Origin: Ustulina deusta
Taxonomy: Eukaryota > Ascomycota > Sordariomycetes > Xylariales > Xylariaceae
Assembly (NCBI GenBank): GCA_023159155.1
Contig: JAJNNX010000003.1
Coordinates: 1,674,001-1,738,000 of the forward strand
Reading direction: 5' to 3'
DNA: 64,000 nucleotides
In this document: positions 47,431 through 59,538 of the stretch, piece by piece
How positions within the stretch are numbered: position 1 is the stretch's first letter
How the letters are laid out: each line of letters starts with the position of its first letter
Translations under genes and position numbers: made by a program
Notes under the pieces: model-generated
What the model was told of the DNA's origin: nothing
Seen by the model: the letters and a program-made list of their open reading frames with translations, nothing else
The model's database searches: none

Positions 47431-48778
47431 CTTCCTTATTAGGAAACTCATCAATTAATGCCTATAGGTAGGTACCTGTAACTTATTGCGTAGTATGAAT
47501 ACAGCCCTACCTATCAGATCTTGTGTTCCTTATACAAGTCTTTTTTATTTATTTATTTTAAATATGGGATCCTGTCCCGTTATCTCTATCAATTTATTCC
47601 ATCGAGTGAAGATACTGTATGGATTGGAGTTTCTGGGGAAAATTTTTTGCTATGACAACTTCTAATACAAATATTTAATAACGCAGTCTACTGCCGGAGA
47701 TGTAGGTGACCTGGGTACTTAGTGTAAGTTAGGTACTTATTCGTACAGCACCCGAATAAAACCCCACCATACCTCTCTTACCCATTCTGTGTTAGCGGCC
47801 TCTCACAACTGCCAATCTCCCAAGCCCCGATTCCCGATCGTGATGAAATTGAAATCAGCCAAGCTTCTCAACTCGCCCAGGCCAGGCCAGGTTTCATCCA
47901 CTTTACCCACTTTACCCACATATTATACACTACAAGCCTCCAAGGCGGGGCCGTGTCGGTAGGTGGTGTACCTTTATTTATTTAGGTACCTACCGGCATA
48001 CTGGCCCAGAAGTACCTCTCGAGGGAGGCTTGTTAGTGCGCCTTGTGACCTTAAGTAAGTACCTACTCCCAGCTTGTGACGATGCCACCCCCCGCCAAAT
48101 CCTCAAAAGCACTACTTGGCATTAACACCTCCTATAAGCAGCATCATTTTGCATTGGCCCTGACGTTGCATGCGTTGTGTTTTGCATACCTAGCAGCATT
48201 ATCTAAGTATTTATTGTCGTCTTCAAATACGGCTTCGAGCACGACTTCAAGCAACAGGCTTCAAACTCGGAGCTTGGTTCCTGACTTCGGCCTCGAGCCT
48301 TTTATCTGCGCGTGGTTGGTTGTCTTTTCGTCTGTTTGCTTGTTTGTTTGTCTTGGGGCTTCGAGCGCTTGAATCTGTTCGGGTTCTACATGTTTATGGC
48401 CTGTTGATTCTGCTGCATCGTTGTTCTGTCTGCCTTCGTCTTCCGTACTTGGACAGACGTCCAAAATAAGAGCCGAGAGCCAAGATCCACCATCTAACCA
48501 GCTTCGTGCCACGATCCCAGTCTGCCAAACTCCCAATCCCCCCCTTTTAAGAGGAATCCGAGTTGCTTGCGTCTCTCGCCCGCCTATATTAAGGCGTCCT
48601 CAACATTGGTTGGATGTGCTTATCATCTGCTCCTTTTTTCTTTTTGCCTTGGGCCAATTGCTCGCTGTGAGCTAGCTAGCTAGCTACCCTATCTCACCCG
48701 CTCCCGGCTTACTTGATTCTGACACAGGTCTTATCCATTGGCGTTACCTTCCCATCTTGACATCACCACCTCAAGCTA

Positions 48779-48845
48779 AAAACGAAACAATAGAAAACAC
48801 AAAAAAACCATCAAAAAAAAAGGAAAAAAAAAGGGGAAAAGAAAA
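48779..48845 (+). promoter_or_regulatory. A-rich leader of the decarboxylase gene
   Basis: Runs of 5-9 A broken by GG, C or T units end about 136 bp upstream of the start at 48982. If transcribed, this would be an unstructured A-rich 5' UTR that could bind poly(A)-binding protein. The transcript start is unknown. Confidence 0.45.
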
Positions 48846-48981
48846 CGGCTGAAACGGAATTGCTAAGCCACCTATCTCCTTGGCCACTTGGCCGCCGGCA
48901 CGACCCGAGTCATTGCACCCCCCACCAACTCCTTTGTAGTCCTAATTCTCACCTAAATTCCCCGCGTTTTCAATATTCAAC

Positions 48982-51900
48982 ATGGTCCGTATCATACCAT
49001 CGCGTCTCAAAACCTCCAATAGCAGCCGTGCCTCGAGTCCCATGCGTTCGGGAAAGGGAGAAGCGGCCAATATGAAGGATACGGGCTTGGCTTTGAAGAT
49101 TGTTGTCTTGCGTGTAAGCACTCGGCCCGACTGCCATGGTGAACAGAGCTTGTTGTACCGGGAACTGGCTGGTAGCTGACAGTCCGTTATTATTAGGCGA
49201 GAGACCTGGCTGCCAAAGATCGTGGAGGTACCTCGGATCCCGTAAGTTGTCGTCTCGCTTCCGTGGCACCCGATACCCGTCTCTAGGCTTGTACAAGACC
49301 ACGCTGACCGTCTTGTTGGCGAGTAGTACCTCCAATTGAGCTGCGGCGAAACCAAGTTCACGACCCACTGCGTACAGAAGACACTCAACCCAGAATGGAA
49401 CGTCGTCTGCACCATTCCAATCGCCGGTGTCGATAATCTGCTCCTCGACTGCCATTGCTGGGACAAGGATCGCTTCGGCAAGGACTATCTGGGTGAATTC
49501 GACTTGGCGCTGGAGGAGATCTTCGCCAACGACAAGACGGAACAAGAACCGCAATGGTATCCGTTAAAGAACAAAAAGAAAGATAAAAAGTCCAATGCCG
49601 TCTCTGGCGAAGTCCTTCTACAATTCAATTTGTACGACTCGGCCAACAAGGATGCGTCCGACGCTCAGGTATTGGAGAAGCTGAGGGTGCTCGCTTCATC
49701 TTTATCCGAAACCACCTCCCGGAATCCCACTCCTACCATGACGCCGATGCTAGGTCCTGCATCGGCGTCCAAATCAGAGGCCGCGACGCCCTCTTCGCTC
49801 AGTCGAAACACGACCGACAATTCCCAAGACGACGATGACGATGACGACGACATCCTCGACGACGATGAAACCCCCGAAGAAGAGGACCCAACGAAACCGG
49901 AAGCCATTGAGAAGAGGAAAAGGAGACTAAGGATCAAGGGACTGAAACGCAAGAAGAGGAAAAATCCATATGAATTCTCGAACGGCGGTGGTGATGTTGT
50001 TGGATTAATCTTCCTTGAAATCTGCAACATCACAGACCTGCCGCCAGAGTCAAACTTTACCAAGACCGGGTTCGACATGGATCCCTTCGTTGTGGCATCT
50101 CTCGGCAAAAAGACATATCGGACAAGGGTTATTCGCCACAACCTAAACCCCATGTTTAACGAAAAGATGTTATTTCAAGTGCAGAACCACGAGCAGGCGT
50201 ACTCGTTCGCCTTCACCGTCATCGACCGTGACAAGATTTCAGGGAATGACTTCATCGCCTCGACTTCCTTTGCCGTGCCTGATATCATCGAGAGGAGCCC
50301 TAAGGCGGACCCTGAGACTGGGCTATATGACCTCCAGGTGCCAGCTGAGTACGTGCCGGCCCAAAAGTCACGGCTCGCGAGGCTAGGCTTGTCGAGATCT
50401 ACTTCATCTCAGAGTTTAGCCAGGGGACGGCCAGTTATATCCAAGAACCCCAGCGCAGCCTCGGCACTCTCACAAGCCGACAGTAGTAATGAATCCAAGC
50501 CCGCCTCCACTTCCGTACCAAATTCAAGCTTGCCGCCGCCTGACCAGTTGTCAAACTTGAACATCAATAACGAATCAGACGTTAATGAGATAGAAGGCGG
50601 CGATTTCAACACGTTCACAATCCCGTTGAAAATGAAGAACCTTGAGAAGTGGGAAGCCAAGCACAACCCAGTTCTAACCATCCGTGCCAAGTACATGCCG
50701 TACCCAGCCCTACGGCAGCAGTTCTGGCGAGCCATGCTCAAGCAATACGACACTGATGAAAGTGGCGAGATCAGCAAAGTCGAATTAACTACCATGCTGG
50801 ATACTCTCGGGTCTACTCTGCGAGAATCGACCATTGATTCGTTTTTCCAGCGATTCCCTCATAAGGCCTTGAATGGCGAGGCCGAGCTAACTATGGACGA
50901 GGCCGTCATCTGCTTGGAAGACCAACTGCAGGCAAAGAGCGCGTCGTTGTCTCTCGGCGAGAAGGTGAAGAATATGCTCCCTGATGCTGAGAAAGCCAAA
51001 AATCTGCTCAGCGTACCGGGTCACGGCAATGGCCAAGCTTCTCCCTCCGAGGACAGCTCATTTAGTCTCGGTACCGAGGAGTCCAGCGCCAATGATACAT
51101 CACCAGGAACCTCGACAATCATAGTTCCTGATCTCGATAAAGCCGGAGAGGAAGGCGATATATTAGACAAAGACGATCTGAATGTCGACCGGGGCGAGGA
51201 GCACGTCGTGGAGATTCGGGAGTGCCCAATCTGTCATCAGCCACGCCTCAACAAGCGCAAGGATGCCGATATTGTCACGCATATCGCCACATGCGCTAGC
51301 CAGGATTGGCGTCAGGTCAACTCGCTCGTGATGGGCGGTTTCGTCACGGCTAGCCAGGCGCAACGGAAATGGTACTCCAAAGTGATAACAAAAATCTCTT
51401 ATGGCGGGTATAAGATCGGGGCTAACTCGGCCAACATTCTGGTGCAAGATCGTCTAACAGGGCAGATCAATGAGGAGAAGATGAGTGTCTATGTGCGATT
51501 AGGCATTCGTCTTCTGTACAAAGGTCTGAAGTCGAAAGACATGGAAAACAAGAGGAGTATGATGTTCTCCCATTTCTATTCTCATTTGTGCGCTAACATA
51601 AAGTAGTTCGTAAGCTTCTCAAAGGGTTGAGCATTAAGCAGGGTAAAAAATATGATGACCCGGCCTCTAAATCCCAAATTGAACCCTTTATCGCGTTTCA
51701 TCGACTAGACATGTCTGAGGTTCTTCTTCCGGTAGAAGAGTTTAAAAACTTCAACCAATTCTTCTACCGCGCGTTGAAACCAAGCGCTCGGCCGTGTTCT
51801 GCACCGGAGAACCCCCATATCATCGTATCACCTGCCGACTGCCGTTCAGTTGTCTTCAATTCAATCGATTCGGCGACCAAGATCTGGATCAAAGGCCGAG

Positions 51901-52554
51901 AGTTTTCCATCAAGCGACTCCTCGGGGATGCATACCCCGAAGATGCGCCAAGATATGAGAACGGATCTTTGGGCATCTTCCGGCTCGCCCCTCAAGACTA
52001 TCATCGGTTCCATATCCCCGTGGATGGAATCCTTCGCAAACCTAAAGTCATCGAAGGTGAGTATTATACGGTCAATCCCATGGCTATCCGATCGGCGCTT
52101 GATGTCTACGGAGAAAACGTCCGGGTGATCTGTCCGATCGACTCGGAGCAACACGGCCGTGTGATGGTGATATGCGTAGGCGCTATGATGGTTGGCAGTA
52201 CAGTGATCACCCGTCAGGAGGGAGAACACGTGAAGCGTGCCGAAGAACTCGGCTATTTCAAGTTTGGTGGCAGCACTATCGTGGTATTGTTTGAGCCAGG
52301 CAAGATGGTTTACGATGATGATCTCGTTGACAATTCTAACGGCGCTCTAGAGACCTTGGTAAGTTCTTCATTGCTTGGCTATAGATGTCACCTGCTAATT
52401 GGAATTCCAGATCCGAGCAGGTATGTCGGTTGGACACTCGCCACACATGGCGCAATTCACGCCAGATATGCGCAAAGATGCTTCGCAGGTGACAGAAGCC
52501 GAAAAGAGGGATGCGAATCGCCGCATTCGTGGTGGACAAGAGACACCGGAATAG
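48982..52554 (+). CDS. C2-domain phosphatidylserine decarboxylase (Psd2 type)
   Basis: Makes phosphatidylethanolamine from phosphatidylserine, probably at endosome/Golgi membranes as yeast Psd2. Exons are 48982-49113, 49197-49241, 49327-51556, 51607-52358 and 52411-52554 (1,100 residues). Each junction keeps the family reading: VVLR to ARDLAAKDRGGTSDP to YLQLSCGETKF; ENKR to IRKLLKGLS; ETL to IRAGMSVG. The first C2 starts about residue 36; a second (DVVGLIFLEICNITDLPPES) begins near 281. An EF-hand-like KQYDTDESGEISKVEL lies near 530, and a CxxC...HxxxC block near 690. The catalytic domain spans about 790-1060, with FGGST holding the self-cleaving Ser1025 that becomes the pyruvoyl group. An acidic tract (about 49832-49890) sits between the C2 domains. 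The alpha chain after the cleavage site is short, about 76 residues. Confidence 0.92.
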
Positions 52555-53415
52555 AAAAACCTACCGAGTGGAAGTACCTAGTGAAGAAGAAAAAAAGAAT
52601 TTCCCAAAAAATGCATAGAAGCAAGAAATTCTCGGATGCCAACATACCGCCTTTCTTTAGATAACTCACCCTGGCCTGTTCTAGGCAGTAGATAGCGTCT
52701 TCACAAGGTCCAAGGGCGCATCCGTCTATCGGCATGGTTTTGTATGACCGCATGGCGATATGTAAAGCCAAGGATAATTGCCACGGTGATACTATGTCAC
52801 GAGAATACCCGAGACTGTTCTTACTTTAGACCGACTAGCTCCCCGCAGGAGTCTGTATCTTAATGGATCAATTGATCAATTAAGAGGCGACACGTGAACG
52901 TGACGTGGAGTTGGACGAGCATGTTAGTACGGGGTGCAGGGGAGCGAATGCAGGGCGGTGTTGGCCATGCGCAGAGGACCCCTGTCCCGAGAACGTGGGT
53001 TTTTGTTTACTTTCTGCCCCGCATAGCAACCAGACTGCCCGACAGACTTAAACTTGTCCATATATTTTCCATGCTATACCTACGCTCCTGTCGCGCACAC
53101 GACTCCCATTTAATGTACTTAACCTTTCGATTTCCAACAATCCCGGGCGTCTTAAACTGAACCGCCATATCCGAATTTTTTTTTCCCGCTACCATATTCC
53201 CGTCAATTGCTCCCAGTCCATAACCAGCTAGTTAGTTGGTCGTGCAGCTCCGGAATGCGAATCGCGCCGACTTGAGCGACAACAACAGACCCGTGCATCA
53301 CCACTGGCAGCAGCGAAACAAAACACACCCGTCTCAGTAAAGCAACCCGAAGAACGGAGAATTGCAGCTCGATCGAGATATCTCGTGCTTCCGTGCGAAC
53401 TCAGCCGAGTTGAAA
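52555..53415. other. Intergenic, decarboxylase to TinC-like gene
   Basis: Nothing coding is recognised. Short frames on both strands overlap (for example 52894-53160). The last part is C-rich leader of the next gene. Confidence 0.6.
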
Positions 53416-53623
53416 ATGATTGACCCCGACAACCTCCGTACGGCGTCGCTGTATATCAACAACCAGCTCCTGTCGCGCGGTCTGCTACGCGATGGCCAAG
53501 ATATCGACTTTGCCGACCCCGAGGGCAGCGACGGGGGCCTTCAAGTTGCTATGGGCCGCATTATTGGCGTTGTGAATGATCTGATCTTGAGGCGGGATGT
53601 ACGTGTTTCTCGGTGCTCCTATC

Positions 53624-53661
<38 letters not shown>

Positions 53662-54684
53662 GCCATGGTTAGGAGTTTCCCGGACAGCAGGCTGACATAG
53701 CTTTCTCTTCCATAGCGTGATGCCGAACATCGCGAATCCCTATCTTCGACGCTCCACACATTGCGTACCGACGTCCAACGACAGAGCACAGAGTTTGCTC
53801 GCCAAGCGGAGAGGCTGAACGATACGCAGCGTCGATTGGACACGGCCGAGGCCACGGAGCGTGGCCTGCGAGCCCAGTTGAAGACAGCTGAGCAAGGGAT
53901 TCACAAGCTCAAGGATGAAATGGCCAAGATGAAATCTGCCGTGGCGCAAACGCGCAGCGCATGCGCCAACGAGGTGCGGAAGCGCGACCGGCAGATCGAC
54001 AGTCTGAAGAAGGCCGTCGCCGATGCAGGACGAGTGCGTGGCGGGGGAAAGAGCCGCGACGTCATTACCATCAGCGTTACCGGCCAGTTTGGCAGCGAAG
54101 AGGACTACGGGATGGGGATGCCTGTCGGCGCGACCGAAACTGAAGGGTATAGTCTCCGCATGGAGACGAACGGGTTCCTGACCGAGCTGGCGAAAGGGCT
54201 TAGCGAGGAGAACGAGGGCTTGCTTGCGCTTGTCCGACATACGGTCGACGGGCTGCGTGAGATGAGTGGACTAGATCGAGGCACGAACCTTGGCGACGAA
54301 CAGGGCCAAAATCGCAATCTTGGCGATGAATTCGTTACACGCTTGCCCCAGAAATCTGCCGAGGAACTTGCAGCCGAGCTCGAAGTGATCGTCGAGCATC
54401 TGAGGTCAATCCTCACGAACCCTTCTTTCGTACCGATCGAGGAAGTCGAAGTCCGCGACGAGGCTATCAGCCGTCTGCGGGCGGGCCTGGAGACTATGGA
54501 AGCCAGGTGGAAGGATGCTGTGCATATGATCGATGGCTGGCGTAGGCGGATGGCTTCGAGCGGCAAATCAGTGGATATGGAGGATCTACAGATGGGACTA
54601 AGGCTGAGTCCCGTCCGCGTCCGTGATGTCGAAGAGACGGCGAATGTAGAACCCATGAGATTACCATGTGTCCAAGAAGAAGAT

Positions 54685-54716
<32 letters not shown>

Positions 54717-56292
54717 GGAGCAAGAGCAAGAGCCGGAGCAGGAGTATGTCAGCCAATACAACAGAAACCAAGACGAGAAACCAGAACCACGACGTTTCCG
54801 ATCGCAGAGTCCTGTCGAGTCGCTTCGCTTGGTACCTGCTCCTCGATACGACGCGGAGAAGCTTGGCGACGATTCGGACTCGGACTCCAGCATCTTCCAA
54901 GACGATCTCGATATCGATGATCTCGACGTCGAAGAGCCTAACGTGCAGATACTACAGATCTCCACGACCAGTTCCATCGACTCTTCTCCGCTCCCGGAGC
55001 CGCCGCAGATCAGCCCTCTGAAAGACTCGTACTCTTCGGGAAACAGAGGCACTGCTCATACTTCGCCGTATCGCAAGAGACCCGGCGATTTCACCACCAT
55101 CGTCGAGGAGAACACCTGGGACCTCGCAGCAGCGGGGGGGGAGGAAGCGCCAACTCCTCCCCCGTACACAACCAAGCCGATATCTGCTAGCTCAATCCCA
55201 AACGCGTCTCCGCAGATTGACGAGGACGCTCTACCGAGCTATACCGCTTCGTACGATAGCCCCTTGTTCGGAAAGTCGGGCGAGAGGCCTTCCCAGGCGC
55301 AGCTAAATCGGAAATTGTTCTCTAAACCGTCGGAGCAGCGGGCGCGAAATACTGCTCTTGGTACCAGTCTAAGCCAAAGGGACAAAGTATCCCCGCCATC
55401 TAGTCGAACTACGCGGTCGAATGCGAAGAAGTCGGTCGAAACCTCGCCGTCGTCTAGCCACATGGCGATGCAAGCGGCCAAACACACGGTTTTGGATGGT
55501 GACGAAAATGCTGTTTCTAGTATTTCTGCTACCGCTCCTACCCCCACCTCTACTTCTACTACGATAACAAATCAACAGAGGCAGGCCGCGGGAATCGCAC
55601 AGCAAAACGCATCAGCCAATTCTTCCTCGTCCTCCTCCCCATCTTCGTCCTCCTCAAAAACCAACCAAGCCCGTACCCGTTCACCAGCTCGCGCACAACC
55701 CGCCCCCGCTTCTTCTTCGCGTCTGCCGCGCCCGCATGCGCAACAGAGCCCGCTGAACATGGCCACCATTGCCGCGAAACTCGCCGCGTCCGAACGGGAG
55801 GCGGACGCCGCGCGCGTGCGCGCCAAACTCAGAGCCGTAAGGCGAAATTGTCGGCTTAGTGGGATAGTCGACGAGGGACAGACAGAACCGCAGAAGGAAA
55901 CGGAGCTAGGGACACAGGACGCCCGTGATGGGGAGAACGGGGACACAGACACTCACTCCCTCAAAGAAAACGTGGACCCCGTGAAAAGAGACATGCATAC
56001 GGGTCTCGAGGTCGTGAGTGTGAGGAAAGCACCCAGACGAAGACTCAGCTGTGCCCCTGTCGGAGACGACGTCGATGAGCTTGGGGAGGAGGAGCAGACT
56101 GGGGGGAACGTGGGAGAGAGACGGAGAGAGGGCGACAAGGAAAAGGGAAAGGATGTAGAGGTGCTCAAGAACCGCAAACGCGCCATACGCTCGGGGAAAG
56201 TCGCCTCGAGGAGACGGAGTACGCTCTCGCCTTGGGAATTGCGGGGCTTGATCTCGGGGAATGCGGGGGATGTGGAGAGTCCTGCGCGGTGA
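53416..56292 (+). CDS. TinC-like / ADIP-domain coiled-coil protein (NIMA-interacting)
   Basis: Related by memory to Aspergillus TinC, a NIMA-interacting protein, and to afadin/alpha-actinin-binding (ADIP) family members; a mitosis or centrosome-like role is inferred. Exon 1 (53416-53598) and exon 2 (53716-56292) are joined by a 117-nt phase-0 intron, 919 residues. The N-terminus MIDPDNLRTASLYINNQLLS and VNDLILRRDRDAEHRESL are strongly family-like. Coiled coil spans about residues 60-150. A charged helical part to about 290 follows, then a low-complexity acidic run (poly-Glu near 420-440), Ser/Pro-rich disordered sequence, and a second predicted helical, basic block near 740 (AAKLAASEREADAARVRAKL). 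The intron contains a (TC)n tract. KEN- or D-box-like degrons were not checked systematically; SLKENVD occurs near residue 790. Confidence 0.88.
53629..53656 (+). repeat. (TC)n microsatellite inside the TinC-like intron
   Basis: About thirteen TC units lie in the middle of intron 53599-53715, upstream of the acceptor CCATAG. Length variation could alter the polypyrimidine context of the acceptor. Confidence 0.9.
54691..54720 (+). repeat. (GAG)n coding microsatellite
   Basis: Ten GAG/GAG-like codons encode a poly-Glu run within the TinC-like protein. The run is in frame and copy-number variation would not shift the frame. Confidence 0.85.
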
Positions 56293-57287
56293 ATGATGGG
56301 ATGGATGATGAATGATGAATGAATGGGGTGGGTTGGTTGGTTGGTTGGTCGGGCGAACTGGAACTGGACTAAAAGTTTTCTTTCTGGATGCGGTTCGGTC
56401 AGTTGGTTTGGTTCTCACGTCTGGTGGCGCATACATCTCATCTCATCTCATCTCATCTCATCGCTCTCCCACTACCTACCTACCTACACACCAAAGGGCA
56501 GAGGATCTTTGGATGAGCGGATGCATGGAACCTTTGGTTCCTTCCGGGTTCCCATGCCGACATACATACTACACATGCATACATGCGAGCGAGCGAGGGT
56601 CTTGGTTCATACCTACCTAATGGCATTCTTCGGCTTCTCTTTTTTCCCTTTGTTTACCAAAAAAATTACGACTTCATGACTTACTTATCCTATTCTTCAA
56701 TTATCTTTTGTGCGTGGCTCCCAAGTCTGTAGAGTTTGTTTTTCATACCTACCTACCTACTTAGTCACGGGTGGTCGACCACATGCACGTAGAAGAAGAA
56801 GCCTGCCGACAGCAGAAACGGGTGCTTTGATTGATTGGTGTTGTCTCTGAGAGACAGAACAGAACAGCATTTATTTAGTAGGGTATCTCGAATTCGACAG
56901 GAAGCTCTCATCTACGCCGTGCGTCGCCACTATCTAGTCAATGAAATGGACCAAACCAGCCGATCCATCCTGTATGCATCGCATCCCATCATCCCAGCAT
57001 TGTATACCCATCTCTGTCTCTAGTCCTCTTCACCTAGAAGTCTAGTGAAAAGCCCTCGCTTTGGCCATCCAACCGTACATCGTGCGCCTTATTCGGCGCC
57101 AGTAAACCTGGTTGGGATTCTCCGTTCGTGTTCTTGGTGGAAGGCACGGGTTCGGTTTCGAAGCGGGTTATTTCGTCTTAAATGGGGGGTCTACGGGTCA
57201 TATACAGCAGCAAGGAGCCATATTTCTAGAATGAGCCCAGTCCGAACAAGTAGGTACCTAGTGCCAAGCATCATCATCTCTCAGCTC
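56293..57287. other. Convergent spacer with simple repeats
   Basis: GGTT tetranucleotides at about 56325-56349, CATCT pentamers at 56434-56462, and TACC tetramers near 56474-56486 and 56745-56760 are present. No gene is seen. Both flanking genes end here. Confidence 0.65.
56434..56462 (+). repeat. (CATCT)n tandem
   Basis: Five to six CATCT copies, close downstream of the TinC-like stop codon. Confidence 0.8.
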
Positions 57288-59538
57288 CTAGTAAAATTCT
57301 TTAAATTTTTCATCGCGCAAGTATATCGGCAAATTGGTGACATAGTCACCCTCAACGACCCGGGCGTTGTGCTTTTTCAGAGCCCATTCTCGGACGTTGG
57401 TTCTCCTGTGGTATTCGCCGCGATGATAGATGATCTTGACACCTTTCTGAATTGCTCTGGCCAGCGCCGCGTCGCTGAAGGGCTCCTGCGCAATGTCTAA
57501 GCCCTCGAGATTGGGGAAACGGTCAAGGAGGTCGGAAAGAGTCTCGTCAAGGGCGTATGGGTCCGTACCGAACCCTATCGAAAGACCCTTGAGGCTAAGG
57601 AATTTGAGCTGGTCACTCTTGAGCCAATACGGGTGGGGCTTAGGGAACATTATTCCTAGTTCCTTCAGCGAGCCTGACTCGAGGCTAGCTCGCACCCAGC
57701 GCTGTAGATATCCCGCCCACCCATCACTACTCGGTACACGGTCGCGAAGAGTAAACTTTCGGAGATTCTTGGGCGAGGGGTACGTATCAGGACTTCGGGT
57801 GAACGGACCGGACAAAAAAGTAAATATATCATCGCGGTACATGAGATGTAACTCTTCGATCTCGGAAGGCAGGGGGAACGGCGGATCAGCTAATCGCGGC
57901 CAACTGACCTCCTGGCCAACGAACAGCCTCTTCAAGTGAGGCCAAGGATTATTTGGGTGTTCCGTTCCGTTCCAAAGTGCGACAGAAACACCCTCTAGCC
58001 AAACTTCCTCGACATTTGGAGAAGTGCGCATGAATGATGACTATTCCTTATAAGTTGATGAACTTAGCCTTGGGATGAAATGAACTCACGATGTTGAAAA
58101 CCGCCCCCCCTGCGTGGGGAGGGCCGCCAAGACGGAGGACCCGAAGGCGTTGCAACACCGGCCAATTTCCAGTCTCGGCATCCCCAACTCGCTTTCTCGA
58201 TCGACTCGGGAAATTCAAAATGGTCAGTTCTCGAAGCGTCGCGGCTGACGAGGCGACGACTTTGTGAACAAATTCAAGCAGAAACGGCGCATAGAATCCA
58301 AGGTATAGACTAGTCAGTTGAGGTACACATAGGTGACCAATTGGGCGACTGATAGCAGGCATATTTACTTCACTTGGCGCTCGTAACTTGAGGACTTGCA
58401 GACTTCGACACGAAGCAGCGATCCACTGAAACACGTCTGGCTGTATGCCAAACTGACGACAATCCCCAATCGCGAGTTCGGTAACTTGAAATCCTGAGTA
58501 TGCCGCATATTTTTGGAGGTGGCCTCGGCGAACAACCTTCGTGCAGTGGTCGAAATGTTGAATACGCCAGAGTGACTGGATCGTCGCGTCTCTAGTGGTC
58601 AATAGGGTTTTCCAACTTTTTGACACACTTAAACAACGGCTAGCATTTTGATAATCAGCGAACCATCCCCCCGAAGGAAAGGGTATGTTTACCATAAGGA
58701 TCGAAAATCTATGTTCTTCAATATCATGGCGACAAGTTCCAGGGGCATGATCGGGAGAGGATCCGTAGCAACAGCGGGATATTTGACCTTGTCTCTCATT
58801 TGGTACAGTATCTGTAGGGCAGTTTAATAGGCGGGTATTGTCATTCTGTAGTAGCACTTACGGAGAGAAGTGGGTGAGAAGGGTTCTTCTTGCTCACCAG
58901 CTCGATCCCTTGCTGGTATGTCTGGAATGCCTGGCGATATGAGCGTTGAAGACGTAAAAGTCTCCCAAGGCGAAGAAAGCCCTTCCAGACGGACGGTTAG
59001 AAACACGTGCGATGCTCGCCATATCCCCTAGTCAGGATAAAGCCTTGCATACCTTGGGCTCGCGAGGAGCAAGATTGATCATAGCTTCGGCGATAGCGAT
59101 GGCCGTGTCGAAGAGGCGCTTAGCCTCATAGACAGCTGCCAATCCATCTAACGCATCGAGATGACCAGCGTCTTTGCAGCGAACGTCGGACTTGGCAGAG
59201 CAGATACACTTCTTTCTCAGCTCGGCCTCGACGGCGCCGTTTGTGATTGCGGGCACAAGGGATTTACAACAACAAGGAGACGCCCTGGCCTGCACGCCAC
59301 ATGCACAAGAGGTCGCGATCTAGGAACGATAAAGTTAGTCGGGAACCATTACTTATGGAAGAAAAAAGAAAGACAGTGATAACAACAACGATGCTAATAA
59401 GGTGTGAGAATGAAACATTGGGGATGAGCGGACCTGCTTGAAGATGGCCTTTGCTTTAGGATATTGTTTCTCATTGTAATAGGATTTTGCCCTGGCCAGA
59501 CTAGTGGCAAGTGCATCGGGATTTGTGTTCGATGTCAT
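57288..59538 (-). CDS. TPR/F-box/leucine-rich repeat protein (Pof3-like layout)
   Basis: Probable SCF ubiquitin-ligase substrate adaptor. Six exons keep one frame: 59538-59434, 59319-59053, 58981-58862, 58811-58693, 58639-58090 and 58040-57288, giving 637 residues. Junctions were fixed by frame and family-like strings, for example SLCRCLSVSKSWKTLL and SSFMRTSPNVEEVWLEG. TPR-like helices occupy about residues 1-160 (SYYNEKQYPKAKAIFKQ, AAVYEAKRLFDTAIAIAEAM, SYRQAFQTYQQGIELV). The F-box is DPLPIMPLELVAMILKNIDF at about 181-200. After SLWRIQHFDHCTK follow LRR-like blocks (LQVLKLRAP, LTSLYLGFY, LRVLRLGGPP, LKFLSLKG, NLEGLDIAQEPF). A Cys-rich stretch (CACGVQARASPCCC) sits in the TPR part. The donor of intron 1 (GTCCGC) and the acceptor of intron 2 (AAG) are weaker than usual. 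The closest known architecture is fission-yeast Pof3; orthology is not tested. Confidence 0.88.

Larger units (their letters stand above)
46367..48981. other. Intergenic and leader of the decarboxylase gene
   Basis: No gene is supported. The palindrome TACCTACCTATAGATAGGTA lies at 47411-47430, and related motifs at about 47462-47473 and 47983-47995. The last 200 bases before the ATG include an A-rich tract at about 48779-48845. A 98-codon frame at 48076-48372 is unassigned, possibly upstream leader. Confidence 0.55.

Noticed and set aside
54105..55052. 315-codon minus-strand Ser-rich frame over the TinC-like gene
   Set aside because: Antisense to low-complexity acidic coding sequence; no independent support.
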